DNA of 64,000 nt from Treponema sp. (lineage in GTDB: Bacteria > Spirochaetota > Spirochaetia > Treponematales > Treponemataceae), in the NCBI GenBank assembly GCA_017484285.1, contig JAFUTH010000006.1:1-64000 (forward strand), in the 5' to 3' direction. Shown in pieces: positions 1-7,900 of the stretch. The translations under genes were made by a program, and so were the position numbers. The notes under the pieces are model-generated. The model ran no database searches and was not told the DNA's origin. It saw only the letters and a list, made by a program, of their open reading frames with translations. Numbering within the stretch: the first letter of the stretch is position 1; each line of letters begins with the position of its first letter.

Positions 1-468
1 CATATACGCAATGGCGTTTTTCCCGCTAGAAAGCGTGATTTTGTTTTGCAAGCGGTGCATGGCGACCACATTCGGGTCATTGTTGCGGTCGGGGAACGAG
101 CCAACCAGCTCCGCATTTTCAAAAATCGTGCGCAAATCCGCAAGGGCTTCAAAATGCTCCTGCACGGAAAAGCCGTTCACCACCGACTTTGTGACCGCCT
201 TGTCGCTCGCCACCTTGCCCAGCGAATTTTTTGAAAAACGCACCTTTATGCCGTGCTTTTTGTTCATGATGATTCTGTTCAAAAAAGGCTCGACCTGTTT
301 TGCTAAAATTGTGCGGCATTCGTTTCGCACAAGGTACTCGGCACGGGAAACTTTGTAGACGATGTATGCGTCCGCCACTACGCGCCCTGTTCCGCTCTCC
401 ACCCATAGCCTACGATGATGCCCATCATGCCATTCGTCTTGTAAAATGCAGTTTTTGAACTCGTCCAT
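1..468 (-). CDS. Polyvalent-protein / phage-type nuclease domain protein (partial, runs off left edge)
   Basis: The reading frame is open from the ATG at 468 to the window edge (156 codons), so only the N-terminal part of this copy is seen. The visible protein begins MDEFKNCILQDEWHDGHH and contains the segment KSVVNGFSVQEHFEALADL followed by a Phe-Glu-Asn-Ala and an Asn-Asn-Asp stretch. That pattern recalls the large polyvalent-protein associated (LPD3-like) or barnase/EndoU-like domains carried by phage and conjugative elements; this assignment is from memory of the family and is tentative. The frame stays open upstream of 468, but no better start with a ribosome site was seen. If correct, a mobile element lies to the left of the window. 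Confidence 0.5.
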   Translation of the reverse strand, partial: MDEFKNCILQDEWHDGHHRRLWVESGTGRVVADAYIVYKVSRAEYLVRNECRTILAKQVEPFLNRIIMNKKHGIKVRFSKNSLGKVASDKAVTKSVVNGFSVQEHFEALADLRTIFENAELVGSFPDRNNDPNVVAMHRLQNKITLSSGKNAIAYM

Positions 469-511
469 TTCAAAAACTATACACCTTTGGCGGAAAATTC
501 TCAATCTGCCC

Positions 512-539
512 TTGACTTTGTGGCAAAATCTGATATATT
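512..539 (+). promoter_or_regulatory. Sigma70-type promoter for the candidate small RNA
   Basis: TTGACT at 512-517 and TATATT at 534-539 are separated by 16 bases. No plus-strand protein gene follows; the next thing downstream is a compact folded sequence ending in a terminator. Confidence 0.5.
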
Positions 540-545
540 TAAACC

Positions 546-630
546 GTTCAGTGGACTGTATTCATACAGTTGTCCGCTTGCAAAAGCCGCTGAAGCCTTA
601 TTCCCCTGCCTTGTGCGGGGGATATTTTTT
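546..630 (+). ncRNA. Candidate structured small RNA ending in an intrinsic terminator
   Basis: TTCAG at 547-551 can pair with CTGAA at 590-594, enclosing two hairpins: GGACTGTAT (553-561) with ATACAG (564-569) and GTCC (572-575), and GCTT/AAGC at 576-587. This is followed by CCCC-T-GC (603-609) pairing with GC-GGGG (615-620), then GATATTTTTT (621-630), which has the form of a rho-independent terminator. A promoter-like sequence sits directly upstream. It matches no RNA family I recognise. It could be a free-standing small RNA or the remains of a leader whose gene was lost. Confidence 0.45.
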
Positions 631-696
631 ACACATCATGACGGTAAAAATATCTATCTGGTTTCACATTCTTCAATCATTTTGCGTATTTCATTC

Positions 697-1806
697 TCAT
701 TTCCTGCCACCATTCAAGACTCTAAATAATTTCGGACAAATTTTGTTTAGAAGAATACCAGTCATTGTTCCCAAGACAATTGTTAAAAATCCAGCAAGCA
801 AAAATTGTACAAGGCAGAGAATTCCGTGCAAGGGAATTATTTTCTGGGAGATTTTGTTAATCGATGTTCCAAGAAACGGCGTGTGAATGGCATAGAGAAA
901 GAATGAGTATCCTGCCAAATATTCCAGCCTGTTATAGATTTTTTGGCTCTTTACAAAATAAACGGACAATTTCAAAAAGAATAAGCACGAAATTATAGTT
1001 CCTAAAAATCCGAATGAATATTTTCCGTCAAAAAGCAAATCAAATACAACAGACAGTATCAGAAGCAATACATATTCGATGATTTTTATTTTATCTGCCA
1101 TTTCAAAGAATGAAATCTTATATCTTGCAAAATAAAAGCCTGCCATATAAAAGAATAATGCACCTGAACTTACGGTGAAAAACACGGGGATTTCTTTCAA
1201 TGCTATGATTGAAATAACAATAAGCATACCGCCCGCAAATTTTTCACATAAAAATTTCAATAATGGCGACAGCAATATAAAAATCATTAAATCACGTAAA
1301 AACCAAAATTGATAAACCAATGGATTTTTAAAGTCTTCAGCCAAATTATGATAAGTAAATACTTTTATCCAATCCAAACCGTTCCAATTACGGACAATAT
1401 TTATCGGATTCATGAAAAATGGGGCAGTCTGAGGAATTGACTGTGCGACAAAATACAAAACAATTGTTATTGCAGTCCACAAAACATAGGGAAGCAGCAA
1501 CGATTTGCTTCTCTTCCTTAATAAAACAGAGTATTTGTCATCCTTTGAAAACTGCAAATATGACGCAAAAAGGAAAAATAACGGAACAGCCGCACAGCCA
1601 AGAGTGTTGCGGACAAAGTTCTTGAACACCTCAATCCATTTCGGCTGGATAAAATCATAGTGATAATAATTCAATGCAACGTCCACTTTCAGATTTGCAT
1701 GAATAAAGACGACAAGGACAATCAATAAGAACCTAAGGCTTGTTATTCTTTTGGAGATTTCTTCTGGAATTATTACAGTTTCAGTCTCTCCTGTTTGGGC
1801 TTCCAT
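697..1806 (-). CDS. Membrane acyltransferase, acyltransferase-3 family
   Basis: A 369-residue multi-pass membrane protein with about ten hydrophobic segments. The first helix contains SLRFLLIVLVVFIHAN, which matches the family's N-terminal pattern in which an Arg and a His lie on the first membrane helix. This family O-acylates exported polysaccharides or other surface glycans in the inner membrane. The start has a TGAGGA ribosome site. The gene is AT-rich compared with the genes that follow and lies divergent from a small XRE regulator across a region with repeated operator-like sites, so the two are probably co-regulated. The exact acyl acceptor cannot be told. Confidence 0.85.
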   Translation of the reverse strand: MEAQTGETETVIIPEEISKRITSLRFLLIVLVVFIHANLKVDVALNYYHYDFIQPKWIEVFKNFVRNTLGCAAVPLFFLFASYLQFSKDDKYSVLLRKRSKSLLLPYVLWTAITIVLYFVAQSIPQTAPFFMNPINIVRNWNGLDWIKVFTYHNLAEDFKNPLVYQFWFLRDLMIFILLSPLLKFLCEKFAGGMLIVISIIALKEIPVFFTVSSGALFFYMAGFYFARYKISFFEMADKIKIIEYVLLLILSVVFDLLFDGKYSFGFLGTIISCLFFLKLSVYFVKSQKIYNRLEYLAGYSFFLYAIHTPFLGTSINKISQKIIPLHGILCLVQFLLAGFLTIVLGTMTGILLNKICPKLFRVLNGGRK

Positions 1807-1843
1807 TAGTTTTCCTCATAAAATGAATTTGACTTTTTCTAAA

Positions 1844-1905
1844 ATTGCCGCGAAAACCGAGTGAAACAAGGTTTTCGCGGCAATGAGATTAGTCAATCTC
1901 ATTGC
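1844..1905. repeat. Two overlapping perfect hairpins
   Basis: ATTGCCGCGAAAACC (1844-1858) is the exact reverse complement of 1870-1884, and GCAATGAGATT (1880-1890) is the exact reverse complement of 1895-1905. The two stems share GCAAT at 1880-1884, so they cannot both form fully. They lie in the likely leader of the acyltransferase gene or between divergent promoters. Confidence 0.7.
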
Positions 1906-1937
1906 CTACTATATAGTAAGCAATTTTTTTGGAATTT

Positions 1938-2035
1938 CGGCTAAATCGGATTTTATAAAGTAAAAAGTCGATTTAGCCGTACTTATATCGATATTAGTAC
2001 ATTTTAGCCGAATTGTAAACATAAAAAGTCGGCTA
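1938..2035. promoter_or_regulatory. Operator-like inverted repeats upstream of the XRE regulator
   Basis: Two inverted pairs share one half-site. CGGCTAAATCG (1938-1948) pairs with CGATTTAGCCG (1969-1979), and TAGCCGA (2005-2011) pairs with TCGGCTA (2029-2035). The last copy ends only about 10 bases before the regulator's ATG. Four copies of CGGCTAA/T between divergent genes suggest autoregulation by the XRE protein and control of the acyltransferase; this is inference. Confidence 0.55.
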
Positions 2036-2045
2036 TTTTGTCCTT

Positions 2046-2351
2046 ATGGATAAATATGCATCAGATTTTGTAGACAATTTGATTTTTTACCGAACGAAAA
2101 AGAATATGTCTCAGTTGGAACTTTCGGGAATCTGCGAGTGCGCAAAAAGCACAATAAGCGGCATAGAATCACGGAAGAATTATCCGTCTTTTGAGTTGAT
2201 TCTAAAAATCGCCTACGCATTGGAAATTACACCCGCAGACCTTTTCGTGCGTGATTCCAGCAAAAATGAAAAGGAGATAAGAGCACATATCGAGCATATT
2301 TTGTCCGAAGGTTTGAAAGAATTATTGGATAAGGAATTTTCAGCAAGATAA
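2046..2351 (+). CDS. Small XRE-family transcriptional regulator
   Basis: 101 residues. Residues ~9-65 form an XRE/Cro-type helix-turn-helix (LIFYRTKKNMSQLELSGIC, then STISGIESRKNYPSFELILK), followed by ALEITPADLF and a charged C-terminal helix. It has no sensor domain. There is no clear ribosome site before the ATG. It resembles in size and plan the second XRE gene at 40206-40529; both sit next to surface-glycan genes. Four copies of a half-site immediately upstream are the probable operators. Confidence 0.85.
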   Translation: MDKYASDFVDNLIFYRTKKNMSQLELSGICECAKSTISGIESRKNYPSFELILKIAYALEITPADLFVRDSSKNEKEIRAHIEHILSEGLKELLDKEFSAR

Positions 2352-2377
2352 TCTCTCTTGAATGTGTTTGTAATCCA

Positions 2378-2500
2378 AGCGTTAGGGATTGTAGGGGCAA
2401 GCCGCAAGGCTTGTTGCGGAACGAAGTGAAGCAATGGAGCGACAGCGTAACCCCGAAAAGCCCGACCCGAAGGGAGCGAAGCGACCGTAGGGTAACGCCC
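2378..2500. repeat. Structured GC-rich intergenic element
   Basis: A non-coding stretch rich in short stems: GCAAGCC/GGCTTGT around 2396-2413 and a GGGCG/CGCCC-like closing pair, with the motif GGAACGAAGTG near 2415-2430. The motifs GTAGGGG and AACGAAGTG recur in the gap at 21345-21424, suggesting a dispersed element family. Whether it is transcribed is unknown. Confidence 0.4.
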
Positions 2501-2597
2501 TTATTCCTACTATGCCTCTTACGTATACTCGCATAGAAAACTAGCATTGTACTTTTTGCGCCCACCGAATACACTTATAATACAGGAGCAAAACACT

Positions 2598-2981
2598 ATG
2601 GCAGAAAAAATAAAACAGACGGCAGGGCGCGAGCAGGCGGACGGGCGAAGCAAAATCACCGTGAATATCTACTACACAGGCACGAACGGCAATGCCCGCG
2701 CTTTTGCGGAGGAAATGGAATCGGGCGGAACGGCGGATGCAATCCGCGCGGAAAAGGGAAACCTGCGCTACGAATACTTTTTCCCGATGGGCGACAGCGA
2801 AACCGTCCTTCTGATTGACCAGTGGGAAAGCCAGGAGGCAATCGACGCGCACCACGCCTCGCCCATGATGGCGGAAATTGCGCGGCTCCGCGAGAAATAC
2901 GACCTGCACATGAAAATAGAGCGGTTTGTTTCCGACACGGCAGGAGTGCCAGAGACGGACAAGCAATTCATACGGAACTAA
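2598..2981 (+). CDS. Putative quinol monooxygenase, ABM-domain protein
   Basis: 127 residues starting at the ATG preceded by CAGGAG. Residues ~18-115 have the ferredoxin-like alpha/beta pattern of the antibiotic biosynthesis monooxygenase (ABM/YgiN-like) family: ITVNIYYTGTNGNARAF opens the domain, RYEYFFPMGDSETVLLIDQW forms the central strands, and HHASPMMAEI is the typical His-containing helix after the QWESQEAIDAH segment. Family members are cofactor-free quinol or aromatic oxygenases, or have no known activity. It lies 16 bases upstream of an exported flavodoxin, so the pair could act in the same redox or electrophile-defence process. Confidence 0.75.
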   Translation: MAEKIKQTAGREQADGRSKITVNIYYTGTNGNARAFAEEMESGGTADAIRAEKGNLRYEYFFPMGDSETVLLIDQWESQEAIDAHHASPMMAEIARLREKYDLHMKIERFVSDTAGVPETDKQFIRN

Positions 2982-2997
2982 ATTAACGGAGGAAAAC

Positions 2998-3522
2998 ATG
3001 AAAAAACTCATCTTGACACTTTTGATAGGAGCATTTGTTATGGGAAGCACTTTTGCAAAAACGGCGGTCGTGTATTTCAGCGCGACGGGAACGACGGAGC
3101 GCATGGCGAAGAACGCGGCAAGCGCGATGGGCGCGGACATCTTTGAGATTGAGCCGATTCACAAGTACACGAGCGCGGACTTAAACTGGAACGACAGAAA
3201 ATCGCTCACTTCAATCGAGTGCAACGACCCCAAATCCCGCCCCGCGATTGCTCACCCCATCGACATTTCCGCCTATGACACGGTGATTCTCTGCTACCCA
3301 ATCTGGTGGGCATACGCGCCGAAAATCATGTACACCTTCACCGAAAGCCAGAACTGGAGCGGAAAGAACCTCATCACACTCTGCACATCAGGCGGAAGCG
3401 GTCTCGGACGGAGCGGCTCCGACCTCGCCAAATACGCGAAAGGCGCGGCGTTCAAAGGCGGCAAGGACTTCACGCGCGGAAGCGGCGACGATGTGAAGAA
3501 GTATATCGAGGGGCTGAAATAG
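2998..3522 (+). CDS. Flavodoxin with an N-terminal signal peptide
   Basis: 174 residues. MKKLILTLLIGAFVMGSTFA looks like a signal peptide, and the flavodoxin fold starts straight after it with VVYFSATGTTERMAKNAA (FMN phosphate loop S-A-T-G-T-T). YPIWWAYAPKIMYTF and TSGGSGLGRS match the flavin-ring loops of the Flavodoxin_4 type. The start has a strong AACGGAGG ribosome site. An exported flavodoxin is less usual than a cytoplasmic one and implies an envelope electron-transfer role. It forms a likely two-gene operon with the ABM protein. Confidence 0.8.
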   Translation: MKKLILTLLIGAFVMGSTFAKTAVVYFSATGTTERMAKNAASAMGADIFEIEPIHKYTSADLNWNDRKSLTSIECNDPKSRPAIAHPIDISAYDTVILCYPIWWAYAPKIMYTFTESQNWSGKNLITLCTSGGSGLGRSGSDLAKYAKGAAFKGGKDFTRGSGDDVKKYIEGLK

Positions 3523-3581
3523 GTCGGGGTGAAGTAAAAAATCAGAAAGCACCGCCTACCCCCTGCCGCCGAGCTGCCGTG

Positions 3582-3749
3582 CTATCGCGAAGCAGCTGTC
3601 GCCCATTTTATGTTTGAGCCAACCACATTGCTGAGCGCGATTTCGTTTGCCCCCGCAAGAGCCGCCGAAGTGCTTACGGCAAATTCCGGCATACTCGTTC
3701 CGAGCGCGACAAAGCCAAGTGCCAGAATCACCACATTCAGAAAAATCAT
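3582..3749 (-). pseudogene. Remnant of a Na+/Ca2+ exchanger (CaCA family), internally deleted and truncated
   Basis: From an ATG at 3749 with a good AAGGAGA site, the frame reads MIFLNVVILALGF and then directly VALGTSMPEFAVSTSAALAG...NVVGSNI. Intact CaCA/YrbG exchangers start in the first way and carry the alpha-1 repeat (GTSxPE...NVVGSN) about 35-45 residues later, so the segment between is missing; the family's remaining ~270 residues are also absent. The ribosome site and start survive, so a ~55-residue peptide could still be made, but it cannot be a transporter. Confidence 0.7.
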
Positions 3750-3821
3750 GTTGTTCTCCTTATGACTTACATGGCGATGTTTTTGTAAGAATTTCCTTTT
3801 TGTGATACTCTTTTGCACGCG

Positions 3822-4571
3822 ATGATTAACACCTACAACGAATCGAATCTGCATGCGACGCTCAAAAAACTCTACGCGCTTGAATCAAACGGCATGATGG
3901 AAGTTCAGCTCGACGACACGCCGTGGATTTGTGACATTCTCACCGAAACGGGCGACGTGATTGAGATTCAGACCGCAAATCTTTCTGCGCTCACCGAAAA
4001 AGTCTCGTACATTCTTGAAACGGGTCGGAAGGTAAAAATCGTGCACCCGATTGCCGAAACGAAGTGGATTGAGCTTTACGCGCGCGACGGCACACTCCTT
4101 CACAAAAAGAAAAGCCCCAAAAAAGCGACTCTGTTCGATTCCCTGCGCGGCATGACGCAGATTTGCCCGCTCTTTTTGCACAAGAACTGCACGCTCGAAG
4201 TGCTTTACTGCGAAATCACCGAACTGCGGCGCGAGACCGAAGCCCCTGCGCAGACGCAGAACAATGCCCGCCGCCACTTAAAAAACTGGCTCTCAATGGG
4301 AAAACGGCTCGAAAAAATCACGCGCAAAGAAGTGTTCCGCACCAGAGCCGACTGGGAATCGCTCATTCCAGAGTCACTTCGCGCAAACGAAGACGGCACT
4401 CCCCCGCTCTTCCGCACGGTCGACCTCGCTCGCGAAATAAAAAAAGCCCAGGGCGCAAAAAACGCACGCTGGGCAAGTCTTTTGATTTGGATTCTCGTAA
4501 AGATGGAGATTCTCACGCTCGCAGAAACACGAGGAAGAAGCAAACTGTATCAATTGAAAACGGAAAACTGA
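3822..4571 (+). CDS. Conserved hypothetical protein with nuclease-like N-terminal motif
   Basis: 249 residues from the ATG at 3822 (a TTG lies 9 bases upstream; neither has a strong ribosome site). The N-terminal part has WICDILTETGDVIEIQTANL, a D...ExQ pattern like the core of PD-(D/E)XK nucleases, then KVKIVHPIAETKWIELYARD. The C-terminal third (WASLLIWILVKMEILTLAE) looks like a winged helix. No firm family is recognised; DNA or RNA binding is only an inference. The last residues (LKTEN) and the stop are encoded by a dispersed GAAAACTGAAAACGG-type repeat. Confidence 0.65.
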   Translation: MINTYNESNLHATLKKLYALESNGMMEVQLDDTPWICDILTETGDVIEIQTANLSALTEKVSYILETGRKVKIVHPIAETKWIELYARDGTLLHKKKSPKKATLFDSLRGMTQICPLFLHKNCTLEVLYCEITELRRETEAPAQTQNNARRHLKNWLSMGKRLEKITRKEVFRTRADWESLIPESLRANEDGTPPLFRTVDLAREIKKAQGAKNARWASLLIWILVKMEILTLAETRGRSKLYQLKTEN

Positions 4572-4626
4572 AAACTGAAAACGATGTTCAAGTTTTCCGA
4601 TTTTTCAACTTTCAATTTTCAACTTG
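4553..4626. repeat. Dispersed AT-rich inverted repeat, GAAAACTGAAAACGGAAA family
   Basis: The left arm (ATTGAAAACGGAAAACTGAA, from ~4553) and right arm (CAACTTTCAATTTTCAA, to ~4626) are roughly complementary around a short spacer, and can form a hairpin between two convergent genes. Both genes take their final codons and stops from it. Related sequence occurs at 26357-26387, 34514-34535, 39646-39690 and 55632-55702. Confidence 0.7.
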
Positions 4627-4916
4627 CTTTCGCGTGTCTGAATCTCTTCTTGAGCTTTTTTGATGCTCTCAACGAGCGCGACGACGGCTTCATCGCTCGC
4701 AAGCAAGGACTCCGCTCCCTCTTCGATAAATGCTTTGTATGCACGTTCACCGAGCGCGGCTTTGTCTTTTTTGATTTGCGCCTTGAACTGCTGAATCTCA
4801 ATCTTCAAAACGCTCTCGTCGCCGAATTTTGAGACCGCTTTTCCAGATTTGTCGAGCGCATTCTTTAGTCCTTCGACGCCCTTGTCAAAATATCCTTTTA
4901 AGTCTTCTTTTGTCAT
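4605..4916 (-). CDS. Small charged coiled-coil protein
   Basis: 103 residues, no signal peptide, almost wholly helical: MTKEDLKGYFDKGVEGLKNA, then a Lys/Glu-rich heptad-like stretch ending in QEEIQTRESKLKIES. Small helical proteins of this kind, sometimes called phasin- or stress-like, are common but without assigned function, and I give none. A GAGGAGA ribosome site precedes the ATG. The C-terminal KLKIES and stop come from the dispersed repeat. A good promoter lies between it and the upstream SpoIIE gene. Confidence 0.75.
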   Translation of the reverse strand: MTKEDLKGYFDKGVEGLKNALDKSGKAVSKFGDESVLKIEIQQFKAQIKKDKAALGERAYKAFIEEGAESLLASDEAVVALVESIKKAQEEIQTRESKLKIES

Positions 4917-4964
4917 ATCGTTCTCCTCTGCACGTTCTTTCAGTATGAATTATGCTCTGTCTTT

Positions 4965-4992
4965 ATTGTAACTCATAATTTTTTTATTGCAA
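4965..4992 (-). promoter_or_regulatory. Promoter of the small coiled-coil gene
   Basis: On the minus strand TTGCAA (4992-4987) and TACAAT (4970-4965) are 16 bases apart. The -35 element lies inside the last codons of the SpoIIE-type gene, so the small gene can be expressed independently. Confidence 0.5.
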
Positions 4993-7900
4993 GCAAAGTT
5001 AAATCGTCCGCCTGTACATCTTCGCTCACACCTGTGTAATACAGATAGTTCACCTCGCCTGCGTCAACCTTGTTCTCGCAATAGTAACGGTAACGGTTGA
5101 AGTGTTTTTCGAGGAAAGCATCGATTTTTCGGTCGATTTTTACCCCCTCGCCCGTAATCTGAATCACGGTCTTTGACTTGCCCTCAAGTGTCATCGTCGT
5201 TTTGTCGACTGAGCCTGTTGAGCCGGGCTTTTTGTACATGCGGAATACCTTTTCGACGGCGGTAAGCGCAATAATCGTCTCTTCGATAGTGCCCGCACAT
5301 TTTGTAAAGTCGAATTCAAGCGTCTCGTCGGCATCGGGTGCATGATAGCGCACGAGCGTGTATTTTTTTCGGTTCAGCACTGCCTCAATCACACCCTGCA
5401 CACGATGCGACTCCAATTGCTCTGATGTATCGCCTTTTTTGTGTGTCTCATGCACGTCACCCTCGTTCAGACCGTCCTCGGCACAGGCGGCGACCTCAAA
5501 TTCTCCGTTTCGGAAAAAGCGCGTCGATTCCTCGATGCCGTCAGTGTAGAGAAAAAGCACGTCAGAGCGCTTTAAATGCAATTTCTCGACTTTATAGCCG
5601 CCCTTCATGTCGACCATAAACGAGGGAAGCGGACCGGCAGCCGGCGTTTCATGGAGCATGAGCACTTTCATTTTGCGCTCAACGGAATCAAAATAGTGGA
5701 GAATATTGTCGCCCGCGTTGCAAACAAACACATCTCCCGTCTTTGTATCAAGCAGACAAATCATCATCGCGGCGAATTTGCCCCGCAAGCCGAGCGATTC
5801 AATGAAGTCATTGATGTCGGAAGCGAGTACGTCGAGTTTGATGCCGTTCTTTTCATACTTCCAGCCAGTGAAATAACGGCGGAAAATCGTCGCGACAATC
5901 GTCATAATCAGTGCGGCAGGAACACCGTGTCCCGATGCGTCGCACTTGATGAACGCATACCAGCGCTCGTCGAGTTTTTTGTAGTCGAAGTAATCGCCAG
6001 AAACCGCGTCCGTGCCCTCGTAGTAGCCGAAAATTTCGAGCGTCTTGTCTTTGTAAGATGCGGTTGTCTCTTTTTCTGTGCCTGATGTGAGCAGCGGAAT
6101 GAATGCTTTTTGCACGGCTTGTCCGTCGAGGTTCATGATGTTCAACTCAGCAGTCTCGGCACGCGCTCGGGCCGCCGCTTCCCGGTCTTTTGCCGCGCGC
6201 TGATACGCCAGTTTCGCCCGCTCTTCGTTCTTCGCGCCCTGCACCAATCCCCGCGTCATGTCATTGACTGAATCGCCGAGCGTGCGGATTTCGTCGTGCG
6301 AAGTAATCTTGATTTCAACATTCTCAAGCAAGAGTTTGTTTTCCGTCTCCGTGATTTTTTTGACGTGAGAGACGATGCGCTGAATCGGCGAGGTAATAAT
6401 CGAAGCGAGCATGAACGCACTCAGAATACCGAACAACGCCGCAATTCCAGACGCTGTACCCAACACAAACACGATGAGATTCCGCGAGCGGTTGACCTGA
6501 GAAATGAGCGTGCTCGTGTCGACTTTCATCAGAATGAGTGCCTGAATGACGTTTCGGCTGTCACGCGCTTTCTGATAGAACACCGGCCAATAAAAGAAGT
6601 AGTCGCTCGTGCTCATATCAAGCGCTTCGTCACTCATCGGGGGAAACGAACCGTATTTTTGAGTGGAAAGCTCGTTGAGTCGGCTAAAAATCACGCTGCT
6701 TGAGTCGCCGCCGGAATACGACAAGTCTTTGACGATTTCAAGCGCCTCTTTGTTAAGCGCGAGGCTTTCTTCACGGAAATGCTCGTTCATGGGCGAGACC
6801 ATGCGGACCGTTCCTGCGTCAAACGATGAGGCGTCAATCTTGGAGAGAATGTCTTCGTCGTTCGTCGCCCAAACGTAATCCATCGGGTGCGTCCAGTCGG
6901 GCGCGGGAAGTCCGTCAATCTGGTAGCTCAAGATGGTCGCATATTTTGATTCCGCGAAGTTGTCGGCCTTGTTGATGATGCCGCCGATTTCAACGATTCG
7001 GTCGCGCCCGTCATCGAGATAGGTCTGCAAGTCGGAAGCCATATCGCCCATGACGACTTTTACGCGGTCTTTCAGGCTGGAGATAAGAATCTGCTCCTGA
7101 ACGCGCATCATGCGAGAGCCAATCGTGCCGGAAATGCCGATTACGATGAGCAGCAAAAGCGACGTGATTGAGAGCGCGAATTTGAGTTTGAGCGAGACCT
7201 TCACCCTGACCGCCGCATGCAGCCCTTTTATGTTTTCCTCAGCCATATAATCTCCTTGCAGAATATGCTTGATTTCATGCCGAATCGCGACGGCATCTTT
7301 TGCGCTCGATACAATTCCGCGCGTACAGGCAACCATGCCGAGCAGGACGAGCGCAATCATGCACCAAAATACGATGTCAGAGCCGACCACGTAGTGATTC
7401 GTGGCAAACGGAACGATTTTCCAATACGGCTCGAAGTTATAGCGCTTTTCGTATTTGACTGTTCCCCGCTCGCCGATGACAAGCGTGTTTTTCCACGTGG
7501 TCGTGCCCCGCTCCGAATGGCGCACCTGCACCGTGTATGTTCCGGATTTCATCGCATCAATCGTAAGCCCCGAAATCACATCGGTATCAGCCGATGTTTT
7601 TTTGAGCGAGTAGCCGTTTCCGTCAGAAAAGCAGTAGGACTCTCCTGTCTCGGTGTTTTTTAGGATGACTTCGGTGATTGTGCCGTCATATGAGAATTCC
7701 TGGCCGGTAATCGCAAGCGAGATAGCGCCGAAATCGTCAGCCTGCGCCGTAACGTTTTTAATGACCGTTGCCGCCTTGTATTTGTTGAGGAAGAGCGGTA
7801 CGGAAAAGGGCTCGCTCACGTTGCCAACGCTGTCGATGACGCAAACCGAAAACACATACAGACCATTGTCGCGATTACGGAACGAGACGCGAGGCTTTGC

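Noticed and set aside
149..406. Minus-strand frame of 85 codons near the left edge
   Set aside because: Overlaps a longer minus-strand frame whose sequence resembles a polyvalent-protein domain; the product is low-complexity Gly/Arg/His.
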